Virus record (IMG/VR): IMGVR_UViG_3300037529_000001
Location: 1-59,401 of that record
From: a virus
DNA: 59,401 bases
Strand: one strand, 5' to 3'
A program made the translations under genes and the position numbers. Shown here piece by piece: positions 50,751 through 58,694 of the stretch (position 1 is the stretch's first letter; each line of letters starts with the position of its first letter). A model generated the notes under the pieces. The model saw nothing but the letters and a program-made list of their open reading frames with translations. It ran no database searches and was not told where the DNA came from.

Positions 50751-50951
50751 TTGGGACGCCATCGTCAACGTTCAGAGACCCTAGACAAACTAGACTATGC
50801 ATTTAGCCCAGATCATACAGATCCACAGGATTTTGAACGAACATCGTGTAAGTTTAATTGTCTGTGGTGGGACTGTAAACATTGTGAACATGAACAAATG
50901 CGTGATGTATGCATGACATGCAATGATGTTTTTTATGACATAACTGAATAG
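50751..50951 (+). CDS. Small Cys-rich protein (66 aa), TTG start
   Basis: 66 residues; no ATG or GTG is available, and TTG 50751 follows AAGGTTGGTGG. The second half has CKFNCLWWDCKHCEHEQMRDVCMTC, a dense Cys/His metal-binding pattern. Directly under promoter unit P2. A transcriptional or host-takeover role is possible; no family recognised. Confidence 0.55.
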   Translation: MGRHRQRSETLDKLDYAFSPDHTDPQDFERTSCKFNCLWWDCKHCEHEQMRDVCMTCNDVFYDITE

Positions 50952-50957
50952 TATAAA

Positions 50958-50979
50958 ACTGGTTAGCATTCTAACCAGT
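50958..50979 (+). other. Hairpin before tRNA-Lys
   Basis: ACTGGTTAG pairs with CTAACCAGT over CATT. It follows the 66-residue gene; no T-tract follows, so it may mark the 5' end for tRNA processing. Confidence 0.5.
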
Positions 50980-50982
50980 GAA

Positions 50983-51055
50983 GCGTCGTTAGCTCAGTTG
51001 GTAGAGCAGCTGACTTTTAATCAGCGGGTCGTAGGTTCGAAACCTACACGACGCA
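50983..51055 (+). tRNA. tRNA-Lys (anticodon TTT)
   Basis: Acceptor GCGTCGT/ACGACGC; anticodon arm GCTGA-CTTTTAA-TCAGC; T-arm GTAGG-TTCGAAA-CCTAC. It is the only plus-strand tRNA and sits 26 bases before the next gene. Confidence 0.95.
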
Positions 51056-51081
51056 CGCAGAACAAGAACATAGGAGTATGA

Positions 51082-51462
51082 ATGAAATCAAAGGAAACCC
51101 TTACTTATAGGGTGGTTGACTTTCTACAGAAGCATGCAGGCGAAGTGCTTTCTATTACTGAGATCGCAAAAGCGCTTGATGCAGATGCACATCGTGTTAG
51201 CACTGCTATTGCAAATAAGCGATCTGAAAATGAGGATTTCAGGCGTCGCTTGAGCCGTCCTGAGACCAATCACGTCAAATATGACAGTGATGGCATTCTT
51301 GCACTCACTAAACGCGTTGATGACGTTGAAGCAAATCTTGTGATGCTATCGCGTGATTTCACAATCGGTAATGCATACACGCAAATTGGTATGACACGCG
51401 ATGGTGCAATTATTCTTCAGGATGTTGATGGCATTTTGTTCCGTGCCACAGAGCTAGCTTAA
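51082..51462 (+). CDS. Winged-helix DNA-binding protein
   Basis: 126 residues. YRVVDFLQKHAGEVLSITEIAKALDADAHRVSTAIANKR (residues 9-47) is a helix-turn-helix in a winged-helix context, followed by a beta part and a small domain (GMTRDGAIILQDVDGILFRATEL). AGGAG precedes the start. It is the best candidate for a regulator of the repeated promoter/operator units, by position only. Confidence 0.6.
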   Translation: MKSKETLTYRVVDFLQKHAGEVLSITEIAKALDADAHRVSTAIANKRSENEDFRRRLSRPETNHVKYDSDGILALTKRVDDVEANLVMLSRDFTIGNAYTQIGMTRDGAIILQDVDGILFRATELA

Positions 51463-51530
51463 AACACATATACGTCGGTGGGGCGATGCTGAGCATGAAC
51501 TCCGTTGCCCCACCTGACAAAGGAGTGATT

Positions 51531-51800
51531 ATGGGATTTCATGAAATTCCACGTTATAACATCATATGTGATACACCCAAGTGTCATAATGTCTTTGGGT
51601 TTATCGAATTTGATCTTGATAACAAACCCATTGATCATTATGTTTTTGAGACAACTATCGCAGAACTTTCACAGGCGATGATCGATGAACTTTATCGAAG
51701 TCAATGGACTGTAATTGATGGTCATACATATTGTCCCATGTGTACAACCAGTGTAACAAATAATGTCATTGCTGTACTTAAAGCAGATATGGGATACTAA
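51531..51800 (+). CDS. Hypothetical protein (89 aa)
   Basis: ATG 51531 behind AAAGGAG. MGFHEIPRYNIICDTPKCHNVFGFIEFD and a later YCPMC pair suggest a small zinc-binding fold. It overlaps the next gene by one base (TAATG). No family recognised. Confidence 0.55.
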   Translation: MGFHEIPRYNIICDTPKCHNVFGFIEFDLDNKPIDHYVFETTIAELSQAMIDELYRSQWTVIDGHTYCPMCTTSVTNNVIAVLKADMGY

Positions 51801-52147
51801 TGAACAAGAACAAAACCATTTGCACTGAATGCAATAATCCAATCGATTTTCACGTGGTCTTCTGTTCGCAGGCTAGTCCAGAACGATTCCGTGAATTTTG
51901 TTTTAGTGAACTGAAGAAGTCCATGAAAGCCGTGTGGACAAATGAACGAGAGTTCAAAGAGATTACTGATCAGTATCTCAATGATCCTGCACTGTCACAC
52001 TACAGCGAATTCGAACGTCGATACAAGGCAGGACAGAGTGCAGCACGTAAGCTTGCAGCATCTAACTGCACGTACTACATGAGTCGAGCAACAATGTTTG
52101 CAACTGCACTTGATGCAACTGGTGGACTTTGCGAAGATGAACTGTAA
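51800..52147 (+). CDS. Hypothetical zinc-binding-like protein (115 aa)
   Basis: 115 residues with CTECNN near residue 8 and a helical remainder (ELKKSMKAVWTNEREFKEITDQYLN, AAREL-like helix near the end). Ends at a terminator. Function unknown. Confidence 0.55.
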   Translation: MNKNKTICTECNNPIDFHVVFCSQASPERFREFCFSELKKSMKAVWTNEREFKEITDQYLNDPALSHYSEFERRYKAGQSAARKLAASNCTYYMSRATMFATALDATGGLCEDEL

Positions 52148-52152
52148 ATAAG

Positions 52153-52178
52153 AAGCCTACCAAATGGTAGGCTTTCTT
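52153..52178 (+). terminator. Terminator after the 51.8-kb gene
   Basis: AAGCCTACCA pairs with TGGTAGGCTT over AA, followed by TCTTATT. Confidence 0.8.
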
Positions 52179-52201
52179 ATTACATTTCTTTAGGAGTAAT
52201 T

Positions 52202-52381
52202 ATGATCATACTGATGCAACTTACCGTCTATAGTCTGCCATTCTTGACACTACTGCTTGGTGGTTGGTACATTTTTAATGATAAGATTGCCAAACGAGCT
52301 GAAGAATGCTCAGGACGTCATTGCGGTGATTCACTGTGTAAAACTGCTCGATCATTGAATATCCAGACATGTTTCATTTGA
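52202..52381 (+). CDS. Small membrane protein (59 aa)
   Basis: ATG 52202 follows TTAGGAG. MIILMQLTVYSLPFLTLLLGGWYIF is a single N-terminal span; the C-terminal 30 residues are Cys-rich and basic (ECSGRHCGDSLCKTARS). It starts the nucleotide-metabolism operon. Unknown function. Confidence 0.55.
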   Translation: MIILMQLTVYSLPFLTLLLGGWYIFNDKIAKRAEECSGRHCGDSLCKTARSLNIQTCFI

Positions 52382-52387
52382 GGTAAG

Positions 52388-52936
52388 ATGCTCATTATCA
52401 TTGAAGGTGCTGATTGCACCGGCAAAACAACACTTGCTAAAAAACTGATCAAAACGATTGGTGAAGAGCATGTTTCACTTCTAAGTAAGGGTCCACCTGC
52501 ACTTAGTGATCCAGTAATGGAGTACATTTGGCCACTATCAGGTTACATCCCGAATACAAAACAACATTTCATTTGTGATCGTTGGCACATTGGTGAAATG
52601 ATTTATCCTAATATCTTTCACCGTAGATCTATAATGTCAATACGTGATTTCATGGTAATTGATAATGCAATACGTGCACTTGGTGCATTGATTGTTTATC
52701 TCGAACCACCAATTAACATGGTACAAGAACATTTTACTAAACGCGGTGATAAGTTCATTAAAGATATCAAAACACTTAATGATTCATATTTTGATTTTCA
52801 TAGGTTTGTGACAAACAAATACAATCTTAGATATGATCCATATATTGTTAGACTTAGTAATGTAGAGTTTAATGAAGATCTTATAAATGCTATTATTAAT
52901 GATGCTAAGAAAAATGAACAAGGTGCTGTTATCTAA
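52388..52936 (+). CDS. dNMP kinase (thymidylate kinase-like P-loop)
   Basis: 182 residues. LIIIEGADCTGKTTLAKKL is the P-loop (residues 2-20); CDRWHIGEMIYP near 63-74 is the DR(W/H) lid/LID-type motif of thymidylate and dNMP kinases. It is followed, with stop-start overlap, by the TS-family enzyme, so it likely phosphorylates hydroxymethyl-dCMP (as T4 gp1) and other dNMPs. Specificity cannot be seen. Confidence 0.75.
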   Translation: MLIIIEGADCTGKTTLAKKLIKTIGEEHVSLLSKGPPALSDPVMEYIWPLSGYIPNTKQHFICDRWHIGEMIYPNIFHRRSIMSIRDFMVIDNAIRALGALIVYLEPPINMVQEHFTKRGDKFIKDIKTLNDSYFDFHRFVTNKYNLRYDPYIVRLSNVEFNEDLINAIINDAKKNEQGAVI

Positions 52937-53778
52937 TGCATGTTATTGAAATTGAAAATGGCCGTGATGGTTATGTGAACATCCTTGAGCATGTGTGGGA
53001 TCACGGCGTAAAACGCGTACCTCGTGGTATGGCCACAATTGATGCTGGACCCACAACCATCATTATGCGAGATGCACATAACGCATTGCCACTTGGCACA
53101 GGTCGTGGTGTCAATCCTAAGATTGCTGCGATCGAAGCAATGCAGTTGATTGCGGGTGTTTCAGTTCCCGATATGGTTGTGCGTGCATCACCCAACTTTG
53201 AGAAGTATCGTGAACCTGATGGTAGTTTCTATGGCGCTTATGGTATTCGCATTGGAAAGCAAACAGAGCAAATCATCCGTAAGTTGAAAGAAGATCGTAA
53301 TACACGACAAGCTGTGATCACTCTATGGAATCCACTCTTTGATAATTCCCCAGGCATGCACGACTACCCATGCACTGTCGCGCTACATTTTGATATTCGT
53401 TACAGTAAGTTGAATATGAATATTGTGATGCGATCTAATGATGCGTGGCTCGGAACACCATATGATCTGTTCCAGTTTACGCAATTGCAACTTACTGTTG
53501 CGCGTGCACTTTGCATTAATCCAGGAACATACAGGCACACTGCGTGGTCATTGCATCTATATGAGAATAACTTTGACGCAGTTGAAGAAATGATCTCTAA
53601 TGACATTTCACCAGGAAATACGTTTCAGCCGGATGGTATTGGTGTAATTGAAGATTCATGGGATAAGATTGTTTCAATGGGTTGTCAACTTATCACAGGC
53701 AAATTTGACGGTGTTGAGTTTAAAGATTTGACTGATAGTGAGCAGTGGTATGACAACCAATTCAAATCCATTCGATAG
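52936..53778 (+). CDS. TS-family enzyme with Asp177: predicted dCMP hydroxymethylase
   Basis: 280 residues; residue numbers match E. coli TS closely. Catalytic Cys146 lies in DYPCTV, followed by RSND (Arg166-Asp169), LGTPYD (Asp177) and HLY (His207, Tyr209). Thymidylate synthases have Asn at 177, which selects dUMP; the Asn-to-Asp change is the signature of T4 dCMP hydroxymethylase and MilA. The enzyme would use dCMP and methylenetetrahydrofolate to make 5-hydroxymethyl-dCMP. It sits between a dNMP kinase and a dCMP deaminase in an overlapping operon. Substrate is inferred from this residue. Confidence 0.8.
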   Translation: MHVIEIENGRDGYVNILEHVWDHGVKRVPRGMATIDAGPTTIIMRDAHNALPLGTGRGVNPKIAAIEAMQLIAGVSVPDMVVRASPNFEKYREPDGSFYGAYGIRIGKQTEQIIRKLKEDRNTRQAVITLWNPLFDNSPGMHDYPCTVALHFDIRYSKLNMNIVMRSNDAWLGTPYDLFQFTQLQLTVARALCINPGTYRHTAWSLHLYENNFDAVEEMISNDISPGNTFQPDGIGVIEDSWDKIVSMGCQLITGKFDGVEFKDLTDSEQWYDNQFKSIR

Positions 53779-54250
53779 AAAAGATCGTCCCACATGGGAC
53801 AATACGTGGTTTGATGTTGCTAACATCATTTCGCAGCGCAGTCTATGCAAAACGCGTGTTGGTGCTGTGATTGTTACAGAAGATAATCGACCTGTTTCTG
53901 TAGGATATAATGGCCCACCTAAAGGTTTTTATCATCACGACTACGATTGTCGTGTTTGGTGTAAGCGTGCTGTAGATCCTACACTTTCATATGATGAATG
54001 TCCATCACTTCATGCAGAACAAAATGCATTGATGACAGCTGATAAATCAGCATTCAGTGATGGATATATTTATGTGACAAGTCATGTTTGTGGAACATGC
54101 GCTAAGTTGATCGCTAATTCAGGTCTTCGTATCGTGTTTGTAAGTGACACGAGTGAAGAAAACTATAACAAACGAAACTCAGGACATTGGTATAATTTTC
54201 TTAAAGAATGTGGTGTTTGGGTTGTTCAGACGGGAATGATGCATGAGTGA
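53750..54250 (+). CDS. dCMP deaminase
   Basis: 166 residues from ATG 53750, overlapping the TS-family gene; the GTG 12 bases earlier is an alternative. VGAVIV, GYNGPP and the zinc sites LHAEQNAL (HxE) and VCGTCAKL (C-x2-C) define the family. It yields dUMP for dTTP, which matters because no second thymidylate synthase is present in the window. Overlap with the polymerase gene (ATGA-type) follows. Confidence 0.85.
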   Translation: MTTNSNPFDRKDRPTWDNTWFDVANIISQRSLCKTRVGAVIVTEDNRPVSVGYNGPPKGFYHHDYDCRVWCKRAVDPTLSYDECPSLHAEQNALMTADKSAFSDGYIYVTSHVCGTCAKLIANSGLRIVFVSDTSEENYNKRNSGHWYNFLKECGVWVVQTGMMHE

Positions 54251-56105
54251 TACACATTATAAGGCCGCAACTGAGCAAGATATCGATGTAATTACTCAAG
54301 TTGCACAAGTTCGTGAACGTGTTAACAATCTTGAAAATGTAAAAGTTCATCTAATGGACAGTGTTGACCGCGCATTTGAAATGATGCGGTGGCTCTCTAA
54401 TAAAAAGACTATTGCGGTTGACACCGAAACAACAGGTCTTGACACACAGCGTGATACTGTTCGACTTGTTCAAATCGGTTCAAGTAATAATGGTTGGGCT
54501 ATTCCTTGGGATCAGTGGAATGGTGTTTTTGATGAAGTAGTGCGTCGTTTTGATGGACACTTCATTATGCACAATGCTAAGTTTGATTATGCAATGCTAA
54601 AGCGTATGGGTGTTGAAGTACCAACTCATCGCATTCGTGATACACGCATTATGCATCACATTCTCGATCCAGTGAAATCAACTGCACTTAAAAGCATTGC
54701 ATCACGACTTGTTGATCCACGTGCAGCAAATCCACAAAAAGAACTAGATGAAGCACTGGGTAAAAAGGGCGGATGGACATGGGCAACCATTCCCATTGAC
54801 TTTACGCCTTATTGGTCATATGGCGCACTTGACACAGTTTTGACGCATCGTGTCTATGATGCACTATGGCCACGTATTGAAGCTGAAGCGCTTAAAGCTT
54901 TTGAAATTGAAAATGATGTTCAGTGGATCATTCAACGTATGGAAGATTATGGTGTCTTCATTGACCATGATTATGCAATAAAATATGAACAACAATTTCT
55001 TAAATACTGCGCTAATGTTGATGCTTGGTGCATGAATGAATATGGGATCAAGCCAGGTTCAAATAGAGACGTCGTACGCATCCTTCAGGCGGATGGTATT
55101 GATTTTACGAAGGCGACTGCCAGAGGCGCCATCGCACTTGATAAGGAGGTTCTAGCCGGTATTGATCATCCACTGGCTGAAGCCATTCTGAATCGACGTC
55201 AACTCCAGAAACTTGCATCAACATATCTTAGACACTATATTCATGAAGTTGATGAGAACAATCTCATTCACCCGAGTATTAACACACTCGGTGCACGTAC
55301 ATCACGTATGAGCATGAGCAATCCTAATTTTCAGAATCTTCCACGGAAGAGTGAGAAGAATAAATCTGCTGAGATCATTCGCAATTGTGTGACCACACGT
55401 TATGATCGTGATGGTCTACTTCTAATGTGTGACTTTGATCAGATCGAAATGCGCGGTATGGCTCATCTTGCTCAGGATCAAGGTCTCATTGATGCATTCA
55501 ATGGTCCAGATGATTTCTTTGTTACTTTGGCACGATCCATCTACCGTGATGATACTATTGTAAAATCTGACCCACGACGTCAGATCACGAAGAATGCTGG
55601 CTATGCTAAGATTTATGGCGCTGGCATTGCAAAGTTTGCCGTCACTGCTGGTGTAAGTGAGCAGCAAGCACGTGAAGTTATGACAAGTTTTGATACGCTT
55701 TTTCCAAATGTTCCACGTTTCCAAAAGCGTATTCAGAATGAAGCAATGCAATCACGTAGTGAAACAGATGATTGTGGCTTTGTTCGATGCTCACTCACAG
55801 GCCGTTACCACATGGCAGATGTCGGTAAAGAATATGCTCTTGTCAATTACTTGACACAAGGCATGGCTGCACAGTTGTTTAAGATCAAGCTCATTGAATT
55901 GAGTAATGCAGGACTTGACAAGTACATGATGCTGCCAGTGCATGATGAAATTATTCTTGATGTACCTCGTAATGAAGAACAATATGTTGTTAATGTTCTT
56001 AATGACATTATGAATGATAATGATCTATTGTCTGTTCCGGTCACTGCAGGAATTTCATCTGGAATTAGATGGGGAGAAAAGCAGGACTATGAGTACACTT
56101 CGTGA
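54243..56105 (+). CDS. DNA polymerase, family A, with 3'-5' exonuclease
   Basis: 620 residues, no 5' exonuclease domain. Exonuclease motifs: AVDTETTGL (near 60), HNAKFDYAM (near 110), YWSYGALDT (near 192). Polymerase motifs: LLMCDFDQIEMRG (A), RRQITKNAGYAKIYG (B, with Tyr at the E. coli Phe762 position as in T7 polymerase) and MLPVHDEIILD (C). It replicates phage DNA and would incorporate modified dCTP if present. Confidence 0.9.
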   Translation: MSDTHYKAATEQDIDVITQVAQVRERVNNLENVKVHLMDSVDRAFEMMRWLSNKKTIAVDTETTGLDTQRDTVRLVQIGSSNNGWAIPWDQWNGVFDEVVRRFDGHFIMHNAKFDYAMLKRMGVEVPTHRIRDTRIMHHILDPVKSTALKSIASRLVDPRAANPQKELDEALGKKGGWTWATIPIDFTPYWSYGALDTVLTHRVYDALWPRIEAEALKAFEIENDVQWIIQRMEDYGVFIDHDYAIKYEQQFLKYCANVDAWCMNEYGIKPGSNRDVVRILQADGIDFTKATARGAIALDKEVLAGIDHPLAEAILNRRQLQKLASTYLRHYIHEVDENNLIHPSINTLGARTSRMSMSNPNFQNLPRKSEKNKSAEIIRNCVTTRYDRDGLLLMCDFDQIEMRGMAHLAQDQGLIDAFNGPDDFFVTLARSIYRDDTIVKSDPRRQITKNAGYAKIYGAGIAKFAVTAGVSEQQAREVMTSFDTLFPNVPRFQKRIQNEAMQSRSETDDCGFVRCSLTGRYHMADVGKEYALVNYLTQGMAAQLFKIKLIELSNAGLDKYMMLPVHDEIILDVPRNEEQYVVNVLNDIMNDNDLLSVPVTAGISSGIRWGEKQDYEYTS

Positions 56106-56325
56106 TGGCATGCCAATTACATCTTATGAACATCTTGTCGGTCTCATGCTCAACCAGATCGTGTATGAATTCCCACGTGGACGTATTTTCACCTATACTG
56201 TTGCTTTTGGCGCTCCATGTATGATTAACATTGAGACAGGTGAAAAGTTCTTCGGTACTGACATTGAAAAGTTCATTGCATTTCCGTTGTCTCGTTTAAA
56301 GGTTGTGCCATACATCGAGGGGTGA
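56089..56325 (+). CDS. Hypothetical protein (78 aa)
   Basis: ATG 56089 overlaps the polymerase end by 17 bases; AGGA is nearby. The product (MSTLRDGMPITSYEHLVGLMLNQIVYEFPRGRIFTYTVAFGAP) is alpha/beta and ends just before the next gene. No family recognised; a start at 56110 is also possible. Confidence 0.5.
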   Translation: MSTLRDGMPITSYEHLVGLMLNQIVYEFPRGRIFTYTVAFGAPCMINIETGEKFFGTDIEKFIAFPLSRLKVVPYIEG

Positions 56326-56332
56326 GTGAGTT

Positions 56333-56839
56333 ATGAAAGAACGACTAAACATTATGGGTGTTGATCCAGGTGGCACAACAGGGATTGCCATTTGGCGTGG
56401 CACATTTCCTTGGAAGCGTTCTGTCCTAACTCACTATCAATTTGATCATTCACTCGCAGTGAAAACAATTGATGATTTCGCAAAACAATGTCAAAGTGAA
56501 AGCATTCCGCTTCTCATTGGCTGTGAAACATTTATTGTTCGACGTGGGCAAAACACTGTTCACACAATGCAAAACGATGCACTTGAAATTATCGGCGCAG
56601 TGAAACGCATTGCAGAACAAACAGATGCTACACTATCAATGCAAATGCCTGCTGTGGCTAAAATGGTACTCAACGATGCAGGACTTAAGAAATTTGGATG
56701 GTGGATATCATCCATTGATTATCGGCATGCCAATGATGCAGCACGTCACATCGGTTGTGCTATGCTGAATCACTATCCACATATTCTTATGGCACTTCAC
56801 GAGCAGGATAAAAATGCCGCATTTGACACTGATGAATGA
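56333..56839 (+). CDS. RuvC-like Holliday junction resolvase
   Basis: 168 residues. NIMGVDPGGTTGIAIW (first Asp), LIGCETFI (Glu) and HANDAARHI (late Asp) form the RNase H-fold catalytic triad of phage RuvC-like nucleases. It would resolve replication and recombination branches before packaging. It overlaps the helicase gene by 26 bases. Confidence 0.8.
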   Translation: MKERLNIMGVDPGGTTGIAIWRGTFPWKRSVLTHYQFDHSLAVKTIDDFAKQCQSESIPLLIGCETFIVRRGQNTVHTMQNDALEIIGAVKRIAEQTDATLSMQMPAVAKMVLNDAGLKKFGWWISSIDYRHANDAARHIGCAMLNHYPHILMALHEQDKNAAFDTDE

Positions 56840-58664
56840 TAAGATCGCAGTTTCATGCGAATGGAATGAAAAAGAACTCATTAAGAGTATTCCAGGTTCA
56901 CGATGGGATACGTCACAGAAAACATGGACTTTGCCTCAAGCATGGTCAAGCATTGTCACTACTAAAGGTATCTTTCCAGATGTAACTTTTGGTGATGATG
57001 TTCGTGAATACATCTGGCATGAACATGAGAATCGTGTAGCGCCAGCACTTAACTTGAGACAAGCACTTAGTCACAATGATGCAAAGATTTATGAGAGACT
57101 CTATGAATATCAAAATGCTGGATCGCATTGGCTTAAAGTTGCAGGTAATGCGTTGCTTGCCGATGAAATGGGAACTGGCAAGACGATACAGACGATTGCG
57201 GCGCTTGAACTCAAAAGCAACTCCCTTCCTGCACTAGTTATTTGCCCTAACTCAGTTAAGACGCCGTGGGCTAAGGCCATTAAGGAATGGCACACATTTG
57301 CTAATCCTTATGTGATTGCTGGAAGTGCAGGACAGCGTAAGAAAATTATTGAAGAAGCACAGCGTGATCCAAATGCAATTGTGATCATTAATATTGAATC
57401 AGTGCGTTTGTTTTCACGTCTTGCACCTTTTGGTTCTGTGCGCTTGAACAAGTGTCGTGCATGCGACAAAGTTAATGGACAGGATTCAGTTACACCAGCC
57501 AGATGTGAAACACATCAAAAAGCTCTTAACACATTTGGCTTTAAGACAGTCATTCTTGATGAAGCTCATCGTATCAAGGATGCCACGAGTAAACAAACAC
57601 GTGCATGCTGGGCTGTTGGACATAACGATTCTGTTGAATGGCGTATCGCACTTACAGGAACACCGTTGGCCAATCATCCAGGTGATCTATGGTCCATCAT
57701 GCACTTTCTCGATCCAAAAGAATTCTCGAATAAATCTAAGTTCGTGTCACGATATTGTCTTCAATCATGGAATTCATACGGTGGCCTTAACATCGTTGGA
57801 GTGAATCCATCAACAAAAGAAGAATTGTTTAAAATTCTTGATCCACGTATGCGTCGTGTCACTAAAGATCTAGTGCTGCATGATCTTCCGCCTAAAGTGC
57901 GAACAGTTCATTTTGTTGATATGACAACCAAACAAGAAAAGGCATATAAGGAACTTGACGATCAACTCATCACTCGACTAGATGATGGATCACTCATTGT
58001 TTCACCTAATAATCTTGTTGCAGCAACACGACACATTCAACTTGCATCAGCATATTTGAGTGTTGAGAAGCCAGATGAAAATGATCATACTACATGGATT
58101 TATAAGATGTGTGATCCATCGCCTAAACTAGATGTAATGGAAGAAATCATTGCTGATCTTGGTAATGAGAAGTCCATTGTCATTGCTGCAGAAAGTCGTC
58201 AGCTCATTGAACTTGCTGCTGCACGACTTGAAAAAGCAAAGATCAATCATGTGCTAATCACAGGCAATGTGTCTCACTTTGACAGAGACCTTGCACTCGA
58301 GCAGTTTCAGAATCGTCGTGTGAAAGTTCTACTTTTCACGATTAAAGCTGGTGGTACTGGTTTGACCATGACAGCGGCTGATACAATGATTTTCTTGCAA
58401 AGATCGTGGTCAATGGTCGATAACATGCAAGCTGAAGATCGTGTCCACCGTATTGGTTCTGAACAGCATGATTCCATCAACTACATTGATGTTGTGTGTA
58501 AAGGCACCATTGAAGAAGACCAAATCAAACGTCTTCACGATAAAGCAAAGCGTCTTGAAGAAATTGTTCGAGATCGTGAACGACGCATTGCTCTTGGCGT
58601 TAGTGTTGATGAACTTAATGTTGAAGAAGACAAGATCATGAACTCGTTTTTGGGTCAGAATTGA
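56814..58664 (+). CDS. SNF2-family DNA helicase/translocase
   Basis: 616 residues; AGGAT precedes ATG 56814. An N-terminal HARP-like segment (WNEKELIKSIPGSRWDTSQKTWTLP) precedes helicase motif I (LLADEMGTGKTIQTI), Walker B VILDEAHRIKD, TGTPLAN, and motifs V-VI (TAADTMIFLQRSW, QAEDRVHRIGSE). A CRACDKVNG ... CETH insert near 220-240 may be a zinc finger. HARP/SMARCAL1-like phage helicases anneal or remodel forks. Confidence 0.85.
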   Translation: MPHLTLMNDKIAVSCEWNEKELIKSIPGSRWDTSQKTWTLPQAWSSIVTTKGIFPDVTFGDDVREYIWHEHENRVAPALNLRQALSHNDAKIYERLYEYQNAGSHWLKVAGNALLADEMGTGKTIQTIAALELKSNSLPALVICPNSVKTPWAKAIKEWHTFANPYVIAGSAGQRKKIIEEAQRDPNAIVIINIESVRLFSRLAPFGSVRLNKCRACDKVNGQDSVTPARCETHQKALNTFGFKTVILDEAHRIKDATSKQTRACWAVGHNDSVEWRIALTGTPLANHPGDLWSIMHFLDPKEFSNKSKFVSRYCLQSWNSYGGLNIVGVNPSTKEELFKILDPRMRRVTKDLVLHDLPPKVRTVHFVDMTTKQEKAYKELDDQLITRLDDGSLIVSPNNLVAATRHIQLASAYLSVEKPDENDHTTWIYKMCDPSPKLDVMEEIIADLGNEKSIVIAAESRQLIELAAARLEKAKINHVLITGNVSHFDRDLALEQFQNRRVKVLLFTIKAGGTGLTMTAADTMIFLQRSWSMVDNMQAEDRVHRIGSEQHDSINYIDVVCKGTIEEDQIKRLHDKAKRLEEIVRDRERRIALGVSVDELNVEEDKIMNSFLGQN

Positions 58665-58694
58665 CATTTACTCTTATAGAAACAGGTCTCTGAG

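Noticed and set aside
50983-51055. tRNA-Lys as an attachment site
   Set aside because: No integrase and no duplicated tRNA 3' segment nearby.
52936-53778. Ordinary thymidylate synthase
   Set aside because: Overall fold and catalytic Cys fit, but Asp177 in place of Asn points to dCMP; kept as TS-family with predicted dCMP hydroxymethylase activity.
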